From positions 1 through 37,593 of the IMG/VR virus record IMGVR_UViG_3300043331_000585: DNA of 37,593 bases; one strand, given 5' to 3'. Under the pieces are notes generated by a model. That model was given only the letters and a program-made list of their open reading frames with translations. It did not search any database and had not been told where the DNA came from. The DNA comes from a virus. This document shows, piece by piece, positions 23,001 to 30,614 of the stretch. Position numbers and translations under genes: made by a program. The number at the start of each line of letters is the position of its first letter. The stretch's first letter is position 1.

Positions 23001-26000
23001 TGGAAATGGCCTTGAGCTCCGTTCTCGACCATTTCCCAACTACCCCGCCGGCGCTCGAATCCCTCGAGGGTCTGTCGAACCCACTGAGCGGCGTGGGTGT
23101 TCTGTTGGTCAGGGATGAGATTGCGAAGGCCGGGGATCCGGCGAGCGACGGCGGGAGCCGGGGAGACCAGCGATCTCGTGGCTCGGCCAAGCGCTCCGGT
23201 GGCGGTCCCAAACTTCACCACGTCCTCGAGGTGGGCCTTGGCGGCGTTGAGCGGGTTGTAAAGCAATCCCACCGCCCATAGTCGGTTGGCTCCGCGCATG
23301 AGATTGGGGATGATGTCGCGGGTCGCCCGCGAGATCGCTTCCGCCGCTTGCCGGGCGTAGCCGGCTCGCTTGGCTGAGGCGTAGAGCGCCAGCTCGTAGG
23401 GGGAGACCGGGAGCCAGTGCTGCGACCCCGACTCGAGCACGCCGAGTCGTTTCATGTCCTCGGCAAACTCACCAAACGGCTCCACTCGAGCCGCCTCGGG
23501 TCGGTTGGCGCCCCGGCCGGTGAAGGCCCGGACCTCCGACCAGAGCCGACGGCCGTTAGTCCCTACCGGGATCTCGAGCTCGTCGGCCCATTGCTCCATG
23601 AACTCGTCGACGAGACTTGCCAGATCGGCCCGGCTGTGAGGGCGAGTGGCCTCGTAGTTGGCCCGACGAAGCAACTGACGCTGGCGCAGGTTCGCCGCTC
23701 TTTGAGCGATCGCCTCGTCGTATTGCGGTCCCAGATCGGCTAGTCGCTCCTCGAGGGCGGCGATCGACTCCCGCAGGCTTTGAGCGTTCCGCTCCCAATC
23801 GAAGGCTTGGGCGGCTACTTGCTCGGGAGCGAGCTCGGCAGCCTCGTCGCCTATCCGAACCGCCTGCTCGAACTGCTCGGGGCTGGCGGCAAGCCGGGCC
23901 TCCACCTCGAGGAGCTCGCGACGAGTGCGCTCAAGGGATTGTCGGATCAGCGGGACGGATTTGACCTGGCGACTCATCCCTCGCCGAATGGCGATCGACT
24001 GTTGGCGGAGCGAGTCGGAGAGGGCGATCCGCTCGGCGGCCAGGTTGGTCCCCCCGCTGGTGTAGTCGTTGAAGGTGCGATAGGCCCGCTCGAGCCAAAG
24101 CTTTGCGAGCTCGGTGTCATCGGGGTTGGGGTAGCGAGCAACGATCAGCTCGGTCATGTCGTCCAAGAACTCGGATTCGCCAAGGCCGATGGTTCGTCCG
24201 GTGGGCTGGCGCCGCAAGAGCTCGACCACGGCGTCGCGGATTGGGTCGTCGCCCATGTGTTGGCCGAGCTCGCCGAGCCCAAGAATCGACTGATGGTGCA
24301 TCGCCAGGGCGGGGCCGTTCATCATCCACGTCCCGTTGGTGATCTCGTCCTTGAGGACCGCTTGGATCACGTTGTCATCGGTGGCATTGAGCAAGGCGAG
24401 TCGAGCTCGACCCGACATGCCTTGAAGGAACGGTGCGAGCTTGATGGCGTCGTTCGTCGAGCCAATGGCCTGACGAAGCACTCGACCCCTGGAAGAACGG
24501 AGAAACGCCTCGGCGCCGACACTGCCGGTCGCCATGTAGCGAGTGAAAAGGCGGGCACCGTGTTTGCCTCCGCCGGTGACCCAATTGGTCGGGTCGAAAA
24601 GCATGGCTGCACCAAGGTTGATCCACCCCGCCGCGGCCGAGCCCGGCTCCGCCCATCCATACCACTCGGCGATCCCGCCCTCTTTTGCGGCCTCGAACGA
24701 GCGCCGAGCGACTTCCCAACCATCCTCGGCCAGAGCCTCGATCGGTCCCTTGAGCTCGGTCCGGTCCTCGACCAAGTTGGGCAGGATCGAGTGGAGCTCG
24801 TCGATCACCTCAATCCCGATCGAGTACGCCACCGCGTCAAAGACCTCGGCGGCTTCGATGATCTTCTCGAGCACCTCGCCGGTAGTGGACTCGATGGTTG
24901 CTTGCTGCTGCTCGAGCTCTCGGAATTCCTCGATCAATTCCTCGGCGGTCAGCGAGTGAATGTCCTGTAGAAGTCGATCCTGTTGGCTCGGATCAAGACT
25001 GGCAAAGATCTCGCGGGCCATGCCGATCGCCGGATAGAGCGACTCGGCTTGGCCCATCTGCACCAGCCGTTGCCCGATGAGCGAGACCGCCAGATCGGGG
25101 GTGGTCCGGGCGGCGGCCTGAGCTTCGACTGCCGCTCGCTCCTCACGGTCGACCTGGCGAGCGTCCCATTGGCGGCCAAGGAAGGTACCGATGCCCACGG
25201 CGGTCCCCATCACCGCGGCGCGTGAGCCGATGTTGACCGCTCGAGGGAAAAGCTCAGAAGCGATCGCCCACCGCTCCTTTTCCGCCGGCGAGATCTCTCG
25301 AGCTCGGTTGAAGTAGGCGAACCAGCCCTCTTGCTTGGCGGCTCGACTCCGCCGATCGAGCTCGACGCCACGCTGGCGAGCGGACTCGTCGGCGGCGAGC
25401 TCCTCCATCATCGAGTAAGCCTCTTGCCAGAGATCCTCGATGGCGGTCCCCGGTCGGTGGGTCCATGAGGCTCCGGTCTGTGCCATTGCCTCGGTGAAGT
25501 CCTCGCTTATAAGTGCTTTCAGGTCGGGATCGTCGCGACTCCACTCGTACATTCGGTGAGCAACCACCCTTGCCATGTCGTTTGACATGGCGGGCATATA
25601 GGCGAGCCCCAGGGCGGTGAGCTCGGTAATGGCGTTCTCCCGCATCGGATCCCAATCGGTGAAACGGTCCGGCACAACGATCGGGTCAGGTGAATCAAAT
25701 CGAGGGACAGCGATTTCGCCGGAACCTAGATTCCTACGTCGATTCTCGGCCCGGCCCTCTGCACCCGCGTAGGGTGCTCCTGCACCAATGCTGGTTCCAT
25801 AGATGAGCCGAGCCGCGTCGAGCTCTGCACCTCGCATCGTGGTTCGGTTTTTGCGTCGGTTCTCAGCTCGCCCCTGAGCTCCCGAGTACCGCCTCGCATC
25901 GACCAATTGACGGGAGCGGACGGCCCTGCGTGTGCGATCGTCGATCACTCGCTGCGCCTGGTTGAACTGCTCGCGCGCCTGCACTCGTGATCGGGTTTGC

Positions 26001-26098
26001 GCCAGCACCTCGCCCTCGAGAGTGATTTCGCCTCCCGGTCCCTCTGGCCCGGCGTTCAGGTCGCGAAGCCGCTGGCCGCGAACGTCGCGGGTGGTCAT
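20087..26098 (-). CDS. Giant internal virion (ejection-type) protein with C-terminal SNase-like domain, 2003 aa
   Basis: The largest gene in the window. ATG 26096-26098 overlaps the upstream stop (ATGA). The basic N-terminus (1-130) carries a 14-residue direct repeat (71-85 and 110-124, around GRAENRRRN). Long helical regions follow, including a coiled coil near 720-830 (RTRRELLEVEARLAASPEQF, ESIAALEERLADLG) and hydrophobic stretches such as LAQLAPFFPAQYDFLRWW. The last 125 residues (from about 1878) match the staphylococcal nuclease fold: VEDGDTLRV with D1884 and D1886, VRVIGLNAPE with E1909, and FRVFAWLY with R1954. The Asp at the SNase D40 position is Asn here. Position between portal and scaffold, size and lack of tape-measure features point to a DNA-ejection protein. 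No lytic transglycosylase motif was seen. Confidence 0.75.
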   Translation of the reverse strand: MTTRDVRGQRLRDLNAGPEGPGGEITLEGEVLAQTRSRVQAREQFNQAQRVIDDRTRRAVRSRQLVDARRYSGAQGRAENRRKNRTTMRGAELDAARLIYGTSIGAGAPYAGAEGRAENRRRNLGSGEIAVPRFDSPDPIVVPDRFTDWDPMRENAITELTALGLAYMPAMSNDMARVVAHRMYEWSRDDPDLKALISEDFTEAMAQTGASWTHRPGTAIEDLWQEAYSMMEELAADESARQRGVELDRRSRAAKQEGWFAYFNRAREISPAEKERWAIASELFPRAVNIGSRAAVMGTAVGIGTFLGRQWDARQVDREERAAVEAQAAARTTPDLAVSLIGQRLVQMGQAESLYPAIGMAREIFASLDPSQQDRLLQDIHSLTAEELIEEFRELEQQQATIESTTGEVLEKIIEAAEVFDAVAYSIGIEVIDELHSILPNLVEDRTELKGPIEALAEDGWEVARRSFEAAKEGGIAEWYGWAEPGSAAAGWINLGAAMLFDPTNWVTGGGKHGARLFTRYMATGSVGAEAFLRSSRGRVLRQAIGSTNDAIKLAPFLQGMSGRARLALLNATDDNVIQAVLKDEITNGTWMMNGPALAMHHQSILGLGELGQHMGDDPIRDAVVELLRRQPTGRTIGLGESEFLDDMTELIVARYPNPDDTELAKLWLERAYRTFNDYTSGGTNLAAERIALSDSLRQQSIAIRRGMSRQVKSVPLIRQSLERTRRELLEVEARLAASPEQFEQAVRIGDEAAELAPEQVAAQAFDWERNAQSLRESIAALEERLADLGPQYDEAIAQRAANLRQRQLLRRANYEATRPHSRADLASLVDEFMEQWADELEIPVGTNGRRLWSEVRAFTGRGANRPEAARVEPFGEFAEDMKRLGVLESGSQHWLPVSPYELALYASAKRAGYARQAAEAISRATRDIIPNLMRGANRLWAVGLLYNPLNAAKAHLEDVVKFGTATGALGRATRSLVSPAPAVARRIPGLRNLIPDQQNTHAAQWVRQTLEGFERRRGSWEMVENGAQGHFQAAQRWLEGSVLNDDAFRYYARAVLEEDPRIFTEWWETVGARGRNAPAVPLAGAGQVRMLDGEGAYLTLENGFGLFFDAAKKPAEFRRAVLDALATGKRTLPPPIIRMAPAVPAQVEDIPRGFSRGFDVLYGAPARARGGVFYEHFYEQSLATLEARWAGRIVDDKLDEIVQSGVASSRQEAEFMISVRDRRLDEQLRQMGLVTRGYLEQTAAKWAERHARSLLYLGGASSLLGRKLAQLAPFFPAQYDFLRWWSRQLMAGTDLALQGPLRGIATGLSRIAGGSGTAVGRGIQRLADGSIHVPGVNARIAARWLHLIAESERRDSETGPLHPVNLLETWTFLPVALDDPDNFLTNFIPGLGPWSTMAIHYMPPEHPVREKLTELFPTLEWIEGQAALTPETFFRYFLPTTNRSLTGVMGWAARGYSSADLPGAAAIEKFFSSDEAKGVFDWARRPYGYTDAFKYRLGQLLADNPTLVAEGAEFDRRLSQLVDGAMAEANGAEYASAWRRYVGFRRQITPDSNVVPLYEGLVAALTLLQESGVIGDPQADALRDWWEKIEAGTATDKERELFTDQAATTLFDLPDAWRDWLIARNPELAANMVGTAQCRLDDTGRPVGPAEYCTPDGRIDTSNPALQGQRGAEIRRRGFEEGWFEARPESEVAADAIFIRNDAKRNRARQMWLEITGREYGDGMTKALEGARITFDDVALEEFSAIGIELPRQLTGLEFREILRTQFEQWVSRDISVSASPFWLKIRRQPEYDTLVGYFEQASDDLEQTAGITSIYDWPENFKEWARTELGRVVATDPDLRTDYDRYLRAAFGPLDYEPPAPPALEDLTASFAADPRLVSVEDGDTLRVVTAGEGEVRVRVIGLNAPEQGQAGYAEAFDELARVIADAREITLGIFEPETFPLVQETEPDTFRVFAWLYVDGVPLYNPSVFTATNPTGADVGGTVQDLAALLAAERERRGGP

Positions 26099-26421
26099 TG
26101 TGACCGTTCGGCTACTCGGATGGCAGCGAGTCGGAGAAGGGGATTGGTGGTGCGAGCGGCGATCGCCTGCAACCGCTCTTGGGGAGTGGGAATCTGCGTC
26201 AGAGGTGAGAGCGGTTCCATTACCGCGAGCGGGTCGTCGGTCATCGCCGGTTGCGCGATCTGTCGCGCAGGGGTGGGGGTTGGAGCCGGAGGCGGAAGCA
26301 CCGGGCGATTCGGCTCTGGGGGAGTGGTGCTAACGCCAGCCTGACGGTAGGTATCGGCGGTCCGCTGGCGCTCGCCATAGTCCCGTTTGACCGGGAGAAG
26401 GTCACTCGCCATCGTCACCAT
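26095..26421 (-). CDS. Small proline-rich protein, 108 aa
   Basis: Starts at ATG 26421 (or 26412), overlapping the end of the 82-aa gene. The N-terminus VKRDYGERQRTADTYRQAG is charged. The middle is proline-rich (PPEPNRPVLPPPAPTPTPA). The C-terminus is a helix (ERLQAIAARTTNPLLRLAAI). It sits between the portal and the giant ejection-type protein and is coupled to the latter by ATGA. Proline-rich linkers with a helical end are common in small head proteins, but no function can be named. Confidence 0.6.
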   Translation of the reverse strand: MVTMASDLLPVKRDYGERQRTADTYRQAGVSTTPPEPNRPVLPPPAPTPTPARQIAQPAMTDDPLAVMEPLSPLTQIPTPQERLQAIAARTTNPLLRLAAIRVAERSQ

Positions 26422-26650
26422 CCCACTCCGAGACCGAGTTGGAAATGAGTTCGGTCAGCCCGGCATGGATCACCCAGGGTGTGGAGGAAGTAACCGCCGT
26501 CATCGAATCGAGCGTGGATAGCTCGGTCGAGAAGGTGAACCCGATCACCACATCGGACACCATGACCGGACCCTCCTCCTTGAGCTTGGCGACTTGTTGG
26601 GCCGCGTCAAGCAGGATGGCGTCTATCCGCTGGTCGACGGTCAGATCCAC
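26402..26650 (-). CDS. Small hypothetical protein, 82 aa
   Basis: GTG 26648-26650 starts directly after the TAG of the 19-aa frame, so it is probably translated by reinitiation. The protein begins with a helix (QRIDAILLDAAQQVAKLKEE). Beta strands follow (MVSDVVIGFTFSTEL, TPWVIHAGLTELI) and the C-terminus is acidic (EWDGDDGE). Many phages carry a similar short protein after the portal that may handle immunity or portal completion, but I cannot identify it. Confidence 0.6.
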   Translation of the reverse strand: MDLTVDQRIDAILLDAAQQVAKLKEEGPVMVSDVVIGFTFSTELSTLDSMTAVTSSTPWVIHAGLTELISNSVSEWDGDDGE

Positions 26651-26710
26651 CTAGTACCTCGGGGGACGAGGCTTGGGCTTCGGCTTCGGCTTTGGTTTCT
26701 TGATCGGCAC
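26651..26710 (-). CDS. 19-aa Lys-Pro repeat peptide
   Basis: GTG 26708-26710 is preceded by a textbook Shine-Dalgarno sequence (AGGAGG at 26715-26720) that overlaps the portal stop codon. The frame encodes MPIKKPKPKPKPKPRPPRY and stops at TAG, one base before the next gene's GTG. The (Lys-Pro)5 stretch would be an extended, very basic chain. With this ribosome-binding site it should be translated. Whether the peptide matters or the frame is a leader that couples the portal to the 82-aa gene cannot be told. Confidence 0.55.
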   Translation of the reverse strand: MPIKKPKPKPKPKPRPPRY

Positions 26711-26719
26711 GATTCCTCC

Positions 26720-28561
26720 TCACTGGTTGAGAGCTCGGTTGGCGGGCATCAACTGGCGGAGTCGGCCGCCGAGCCGGCTCAATCCGCCTTCGGTCCCGGC
26801 TCCGCCGGCCTCGAGTGAAGCCACCTGGCGGAGCGGGTCGATCTCGTTGCCGCCGCCGGCGGTCGGGCCTTCGGTGGGGACCGGCGCCTGCGTTTCGCGG
26901 ATCACCTCCATGACGGCTTGGCGCGCGGTCATGGTGTCTCCGTCGACCTTCTCAGCCAACATCTGCAAGGGGGCGAGATTGCCGGCGGCCGCTTGCTGCA
27001 AGAAGAATTGGATCCCGCCTTGGACCGCGTTCTCCAAGAGCATGTCCCGCTCCTCCTGCAAGGGATCGTCGACCAAGCCGGCTTCGGTCATAAAGGTCCG
27101 TTGCGAAATGGCATTCATCGACCTCGAGAGAGCCAGCATCGACAAGAGGTTGTGAACGTCGAGCCCGGCCGCCGAGCCGTAGGTGACCACGTTGCGGTAG
27201 TCGCCTTTGAACAGGACCGCCGGGTCATAGGTCTCGATCCATGCCGCCTTGCCCTCGTGGCCTTCGATGGTCTTGCGGCCGGCGCAATGCACCTCGTCGT
27301 ATTGGGCGGTGAGAACGTTCCCCCAGGAGATCAAGTGGGCAATGTCGATGTGGGCCAGCCGGAGCTCGGCGTCGTAGCCGCCCTCGAGCTTGTCTTGGCC
27401 GCGGCCGGTCGTCCACCCACCGGAGCGTGAGCCGGACCGTGACTCGGGAAACTTCCCTTGTCGGCGTGCCATTTCGAGCTGGTCTTTGACCGCTTGGATC
27501 GCCTCGAAATTCATCGGCTTGCGCGGGTAAATGACGTTGGGGTCGCCCTGGCCGTCACCGCGGAGGTGGGCATTGGGGCCGTAGTCCTCTTCGTTCTCAA
27601 TGTTCTGGAAAACCACCGGCCCGAAGATCGAGTCGCTCATGTCCTCGAGGTAGCGGGCCATGATGTTTTGAGCCACCTTGAGCCGGGGAATCACCGAGTC
27701 GACCGGGGCTCGGTACTCGCCGTCGTTGGTCTTGCGCTTGGCTTCGGCCACCGGGCACCAGTCGAGACCGTGGGGCATCGGCTCCACCAACCACTCGTCG
27801 ATCGAGGTCTTGGGAGCGGCCACCGGGGCGACGTAGCGCCAAGTGTCATATTGGGGGCGGATCGGGCGCAGCGAGAGCGACACGGCGATGGTGGTCTCGT
27901 CGTAATACCAAGTCTCCTCGACCTGGCGCATCCCATCCTCCTTGCCGTGGCTGAGGCGGTGCCGGTACTCGAGGTTGAGGATGCCGGGGTGAGTCGCCCC
28001 GTACTCGTTCTTCACATCGGTCAGCTTGCGGAGCCGGGTGAAGATCACCGAAGTCAGCCGGCCGGTGTTGTTATGGGAGAGGGGATAGACCTGGCGGGGG
28101 TCGACCCGGACCATGTAGGGGAAGCGAGCCGCCGGCGGCCGCACGTTCCCATCGGCGTAATAGGCGTCGCAATGGGGGGTGAGATAGGCGGCGGCGTGGC
28201 CGAACCAGTCGAGGAATAGCTGGACCCGGTTCACCTCCATCATCGAGCGGTCCTCGTAGCTCTTGAAAACCCGCCGGCGCTGTGCCGCCACCCGCTCGGC
28301 CCGATCGGAACGAGTCCCTCGAGTGGGCCAGACAAAGATCTTGGGGGCGACGGAGGCGGCCTCGGCGGTCTTGTCCTCGAGCATTTGCAGGACCGTGTTC
28401 TCGACCAAGGGCTCGCCGATCTCTGCGGTGAGATCATCCCAAATCGTCTGCCACTGGTCGGCGGCGATGGCGTCGAGGGTCAGTGATCGCCGTTTCCACG
28501 ACTGGTGTTGGCGGATCGCTTCCTCCCGCAAGCCCGTCAATTCGGTTATGTCAGTCAGCAT
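26720..28561 (-). CDS. Portal protein, 613 aa
   Basis: The head vertex ring through which DNA enters and leaves. The helical N-terminus (ITELTGLREEAIRQHQSWKR) leads into a beta-rich region with the wing (RFPYMVRVDPRQVYPLSH) and the stem/clip region. The C-terminal barrel-forming helices include GNVLTAQYDEVHCAGRKTIE and, later, QGGIQFFLQQAAAGNLAPLQ. The protein lies directly after the large terminase gene, the usual terminase-portal order. ATG 28559-28561 overlaps the terminase stop by 11 bases. Length is at the upper end for portals. The C-terminus is rich in Ala and Gly. Confidence 0.85.
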   Translation of the reverse strand: MLTDITELTGLREEAIRQHQSWKRRSLTLDAIAADQWQTIWDDLTAEIGEPLVENTVLQMLEDKTAEAASVAPKIFVWPTRGTRSDRAERVAAQRRRVFKSYEDRSMMEVNRVQLFLDWFGHAAAYLTPHCDAYYADGNVRPPAARFPYMVRVDPRQVYPLSHNNTGRLTSVIFTRLRKLTDVKNEYGATHPGILNLEYRHRLSHGKEDGMRQVEETWYYDETTIAVSLSLRPIRPQYDTWRYVAPVAAPKTSIDEWLVEPMPHGLDWCPVAEAKRKTNDGEYRAPVDSVIPRLKVAQNIMARYLEDMSDSIFGPVVFQNIENEEDYGPNAHLRGDGQGDPNVIYPRKPMNFEAIQAVKDQLEMARRQGKFPESRSGSRSGGWTTGRGQDKLEGGYDAELRLAHIDIAHLISWGNVLTAQYDEVHCAGRKTIEGHEGKAAWIETYDPAVLFKGDYRNVVTYGSAAGLDVHNLLSMLALSRSMNAISQRTFMTEAGLVDDPLQEERDMLLENAVQGGIQFFLQQAAAGNLAPLQMLAEKVDGDTMTARQAVMEVIRETQAPVPTEGPTAGGGNEIDPLRQVASLEAGGAGTEGGLSRLGGRLRQLMPANRALNQ

Positions 28562-30614
28562 CGGAGCTCCCGATGACCAGTTGGGCGAGATCGACGTTGG
28601 CGTACACGTCGGCCCGAACGTTACCGCGCCGACCCTTCTTCTCCTGACCGTAACGCTTTTGCTGCCAGCGACGGGTGACGTTGGCCGGAACCTTCTGCTC
28701 CATGCCCCGACCCTTGCGCTCGAACCGCTTGAACAGGGCTCGAGCCTCGAGAACCCCCATCCATATCGCCATTGCCAGGTCGTCGGGGTGGGCGGTCCGC
28801 ATGTTCTTTGACCTGATCTTCTTGGGGGCGGAGTCCCAATTCTTGAAGTGCTGGCGAATGGTGTAGGTCTTGGTCTGATCGGGCGTGGTGGCGGTCGGGA
28901 ACAGAAGCCGGCGGTCCCGCATTTCCGAGGCCACCGAGGCCACCCCGATCTCCCGGTCCATCCGGTTCTTGTGGGTTTGGTGCCGCACCACCGTCACCCC
29001 GAAGTCCGAGATCGCCTTCTGTGTCTCGGAGTCCTCGAGCACGCCCTGCTCGTGGTTCACCTCATAGACCAGATAGGTCGGTTGCCAGACGGTGAGGGGG
29101 TTGATGATGAGCCGCTGCTTGATCCCCACCACTCCGAGCCCGGAGAAGATCTTGTAATCCAAGACGGCGATGGTCTGCTCCTCGAGATTGACACCGAGCA
29201 TCACCCATGCCGCTCCGCCAGCTCGGGCCGGATCCACCGAGAGAATCCGCACCTCTTTGGGCAGAGACTTCCCATAGCTCCGGCGGGGATCGGAGCAAAG
29301 GTCGAGAATGGCATCGGTGAAGTCGAATTGAGCGGCGTCGGCGGAGGGGTTCTGTTGATAGGCGGTCTCGAACCAATCGGGATCTCGCTCTCGGATTTCC
29401 CGCAGGCCGAGCACCCGCTTGCAACTAGCGGCGGCCGCCTCGTCGATCGACATTGAGGAGAGCTCCACTCGCTCGCCGGTCGGAAGCTGCCACTTCCCGT
29501 CGAGGGGGAACCGAGCCTCGTCATAGCTCCGTTCGTCGCCGTCCTCGTCGACCCAAATCGCTTGGCAGATGATGACGCAAACACCGTTGGTGTAGACCGT
29601 CTTGGTCAGCGGCCCGACCTGCTCGGTGTCCCAAATCTCGGCACCGCCGATGTAGTGCTCCATGAGGCGCTCGTGGTTGTCATCGGCACCGACTCGAGTG
29701 CCGAGATCGACCAAGCGCCCCATCGCGTCGAGCCGGGAGTCGGCAGTCCCGACGCACCATTGAAAGTCGGATTCCTTCTCGAGCTGGCTCCGCTGGTTCT
29801 CTTTGGTCACCAAGTCGGAGAACACCATCAGCCCGACTCGAGAGCCGTAGAGGGCGCCGCCCATCCCCGTTGCCCACAAGTCGGGCTCGGCTTCGGGAGC
29901 GGCCGCCGATTGCAAGAAGCGGAGCTCGTGCTGAGTCCAGGTGGTCTTGGCGACCGGGGTGCCATCGGGGTATTCCATGCCGGGCTCGGCCTTGAAAGGG
30001 CCGTAATCCTCTATCAGCGAGCCGGTGGGCTTGGCCCCGCCGGGGGTCTGATAGGGCTTGACCCGATAGACCTGGGGATCGGTCAGGTAGGGCTCGAGCC
30101 GTTGCGCGATCCGGCGCACCGAGAAGTTGTCGTTCTCCATGATCCACGCGCATCGGAGGTAGGAACGGTCGTCGCACTTGAGGTAGAGCAAGACGTCACC
30201 GACCGTGGTGTCCTTGCCGCCGCCGGGCGGAGCGAGGATGAAAGTGACCCGGTTGGTCTGGTTGAGGAGGCCATCGGCGATCGCTTGGCCGAGGAGCGTC
30301 GTCGGCCGGCCGAGATACTTCATCCGCCACTCGGCGAACTCGGCCTTGGGTGGCACCGGGCGATTGGGGTCATAGACGCTGTGCTTGCGCGCCGAGACCC
30401 GGCCCTTCAAGTGGGTAATCGCCTTGATTGCATTGTCGAACTCCACATCGTTGAGCCGGAGTCGCTGCATCACCGAATAGGAGACCTCGAACTTTCGATA
30501 GACCTCGCGCAAGGTGTGGCCGGCGTCGAGGTACCTGAGCATTTGCTTCTTCTTGGCGTCAAGAGTCGGGCCGTGAGCTCCTGTGCGATTGGCGGTGGAG
30601 TTGATACGGGTCAT
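28551..30614 (-). CDS. terL: Terminase large subunit with N-terminal HTH, 687 aa
   Basis: The DNA-packaging motor. Residues 21-55 (MLRYLDAGHTLREVYRKFEV, then SYSVMQRLRLND) look like a helix-turn-helix. The ATPase follows with Walker A APPGGGKDTT at 128-137 and a Walker B candidate VFSD (264-267). The RNase-H-like nuclease has D461 in ILSVDPARAGG, E518 in LVYEVNHEQG and D611/D612 in HPDDLAMA. ATG 30612-30614 overlaps the stop of the 547-aa gene (ATGA); longer in-frame starts lie inside that gene. No separate small terminase gene was found, so the N-terminal HTH may do part of its job. That is inference. Confidence 0.93.
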   Translation of the reverse strand: MTRINSTANRTGAHGPTLDAKKKQMLRYLDAGHTLREVYRKFEVSYSVMQRLRLNDVEFDNAIKAITHLKGRVSARKHSVYDPNRPVPPKAEFAEWRMKYLGRPTTLLGQAIADGLLNQTNRVTFILAPPGGGKDTTVGDVLLYLKCDDRSYLRCAWIMENDNFSVRRIAQRLEPYLTDPQVYRVKPYQTPGGAKPTGSLIEDYGPFKAEPGMEYPDGTPVAKTTWTQHELRFLQSAAAPEAEPDLWATGMGGALYGSRVGLMVFSDLVTKENQRSQLEKESDFQWCVGTADSRLDAMGRLVDLGTRVGADDNHERLMEHYIGGAEIWDTEQVGPLTKTVYTNGVCVIICQAIWVDEDGDERSYDEARFPLDGKWQLPTGERVELSSMSIDEAAAASCKRVLGLREIRERDPDWFETAYQQNPSADAAQFDFTDAILDLCSDPRRSYGKSLPKEVRILSVDPARAGGAAWVMLGVNLEEQTIAVLDYKIFSGLGVVGIKQRLIINPLTVWQPTYLVYEVNHEQGVLEDSETQKAISDFGVTVVRHQTHKNRMDREIGVASVASEMRDRRLLFPTATTPDQTKTYTIRQHFKNWDSAPKKIRSKNMRTAHPDDLAMAIWMGVLEARALFKRFERKGRGMEQKVPANVTRRWQQKRYGQEKKGRRGNVRADVYANVDLAQLVIGSSDAD

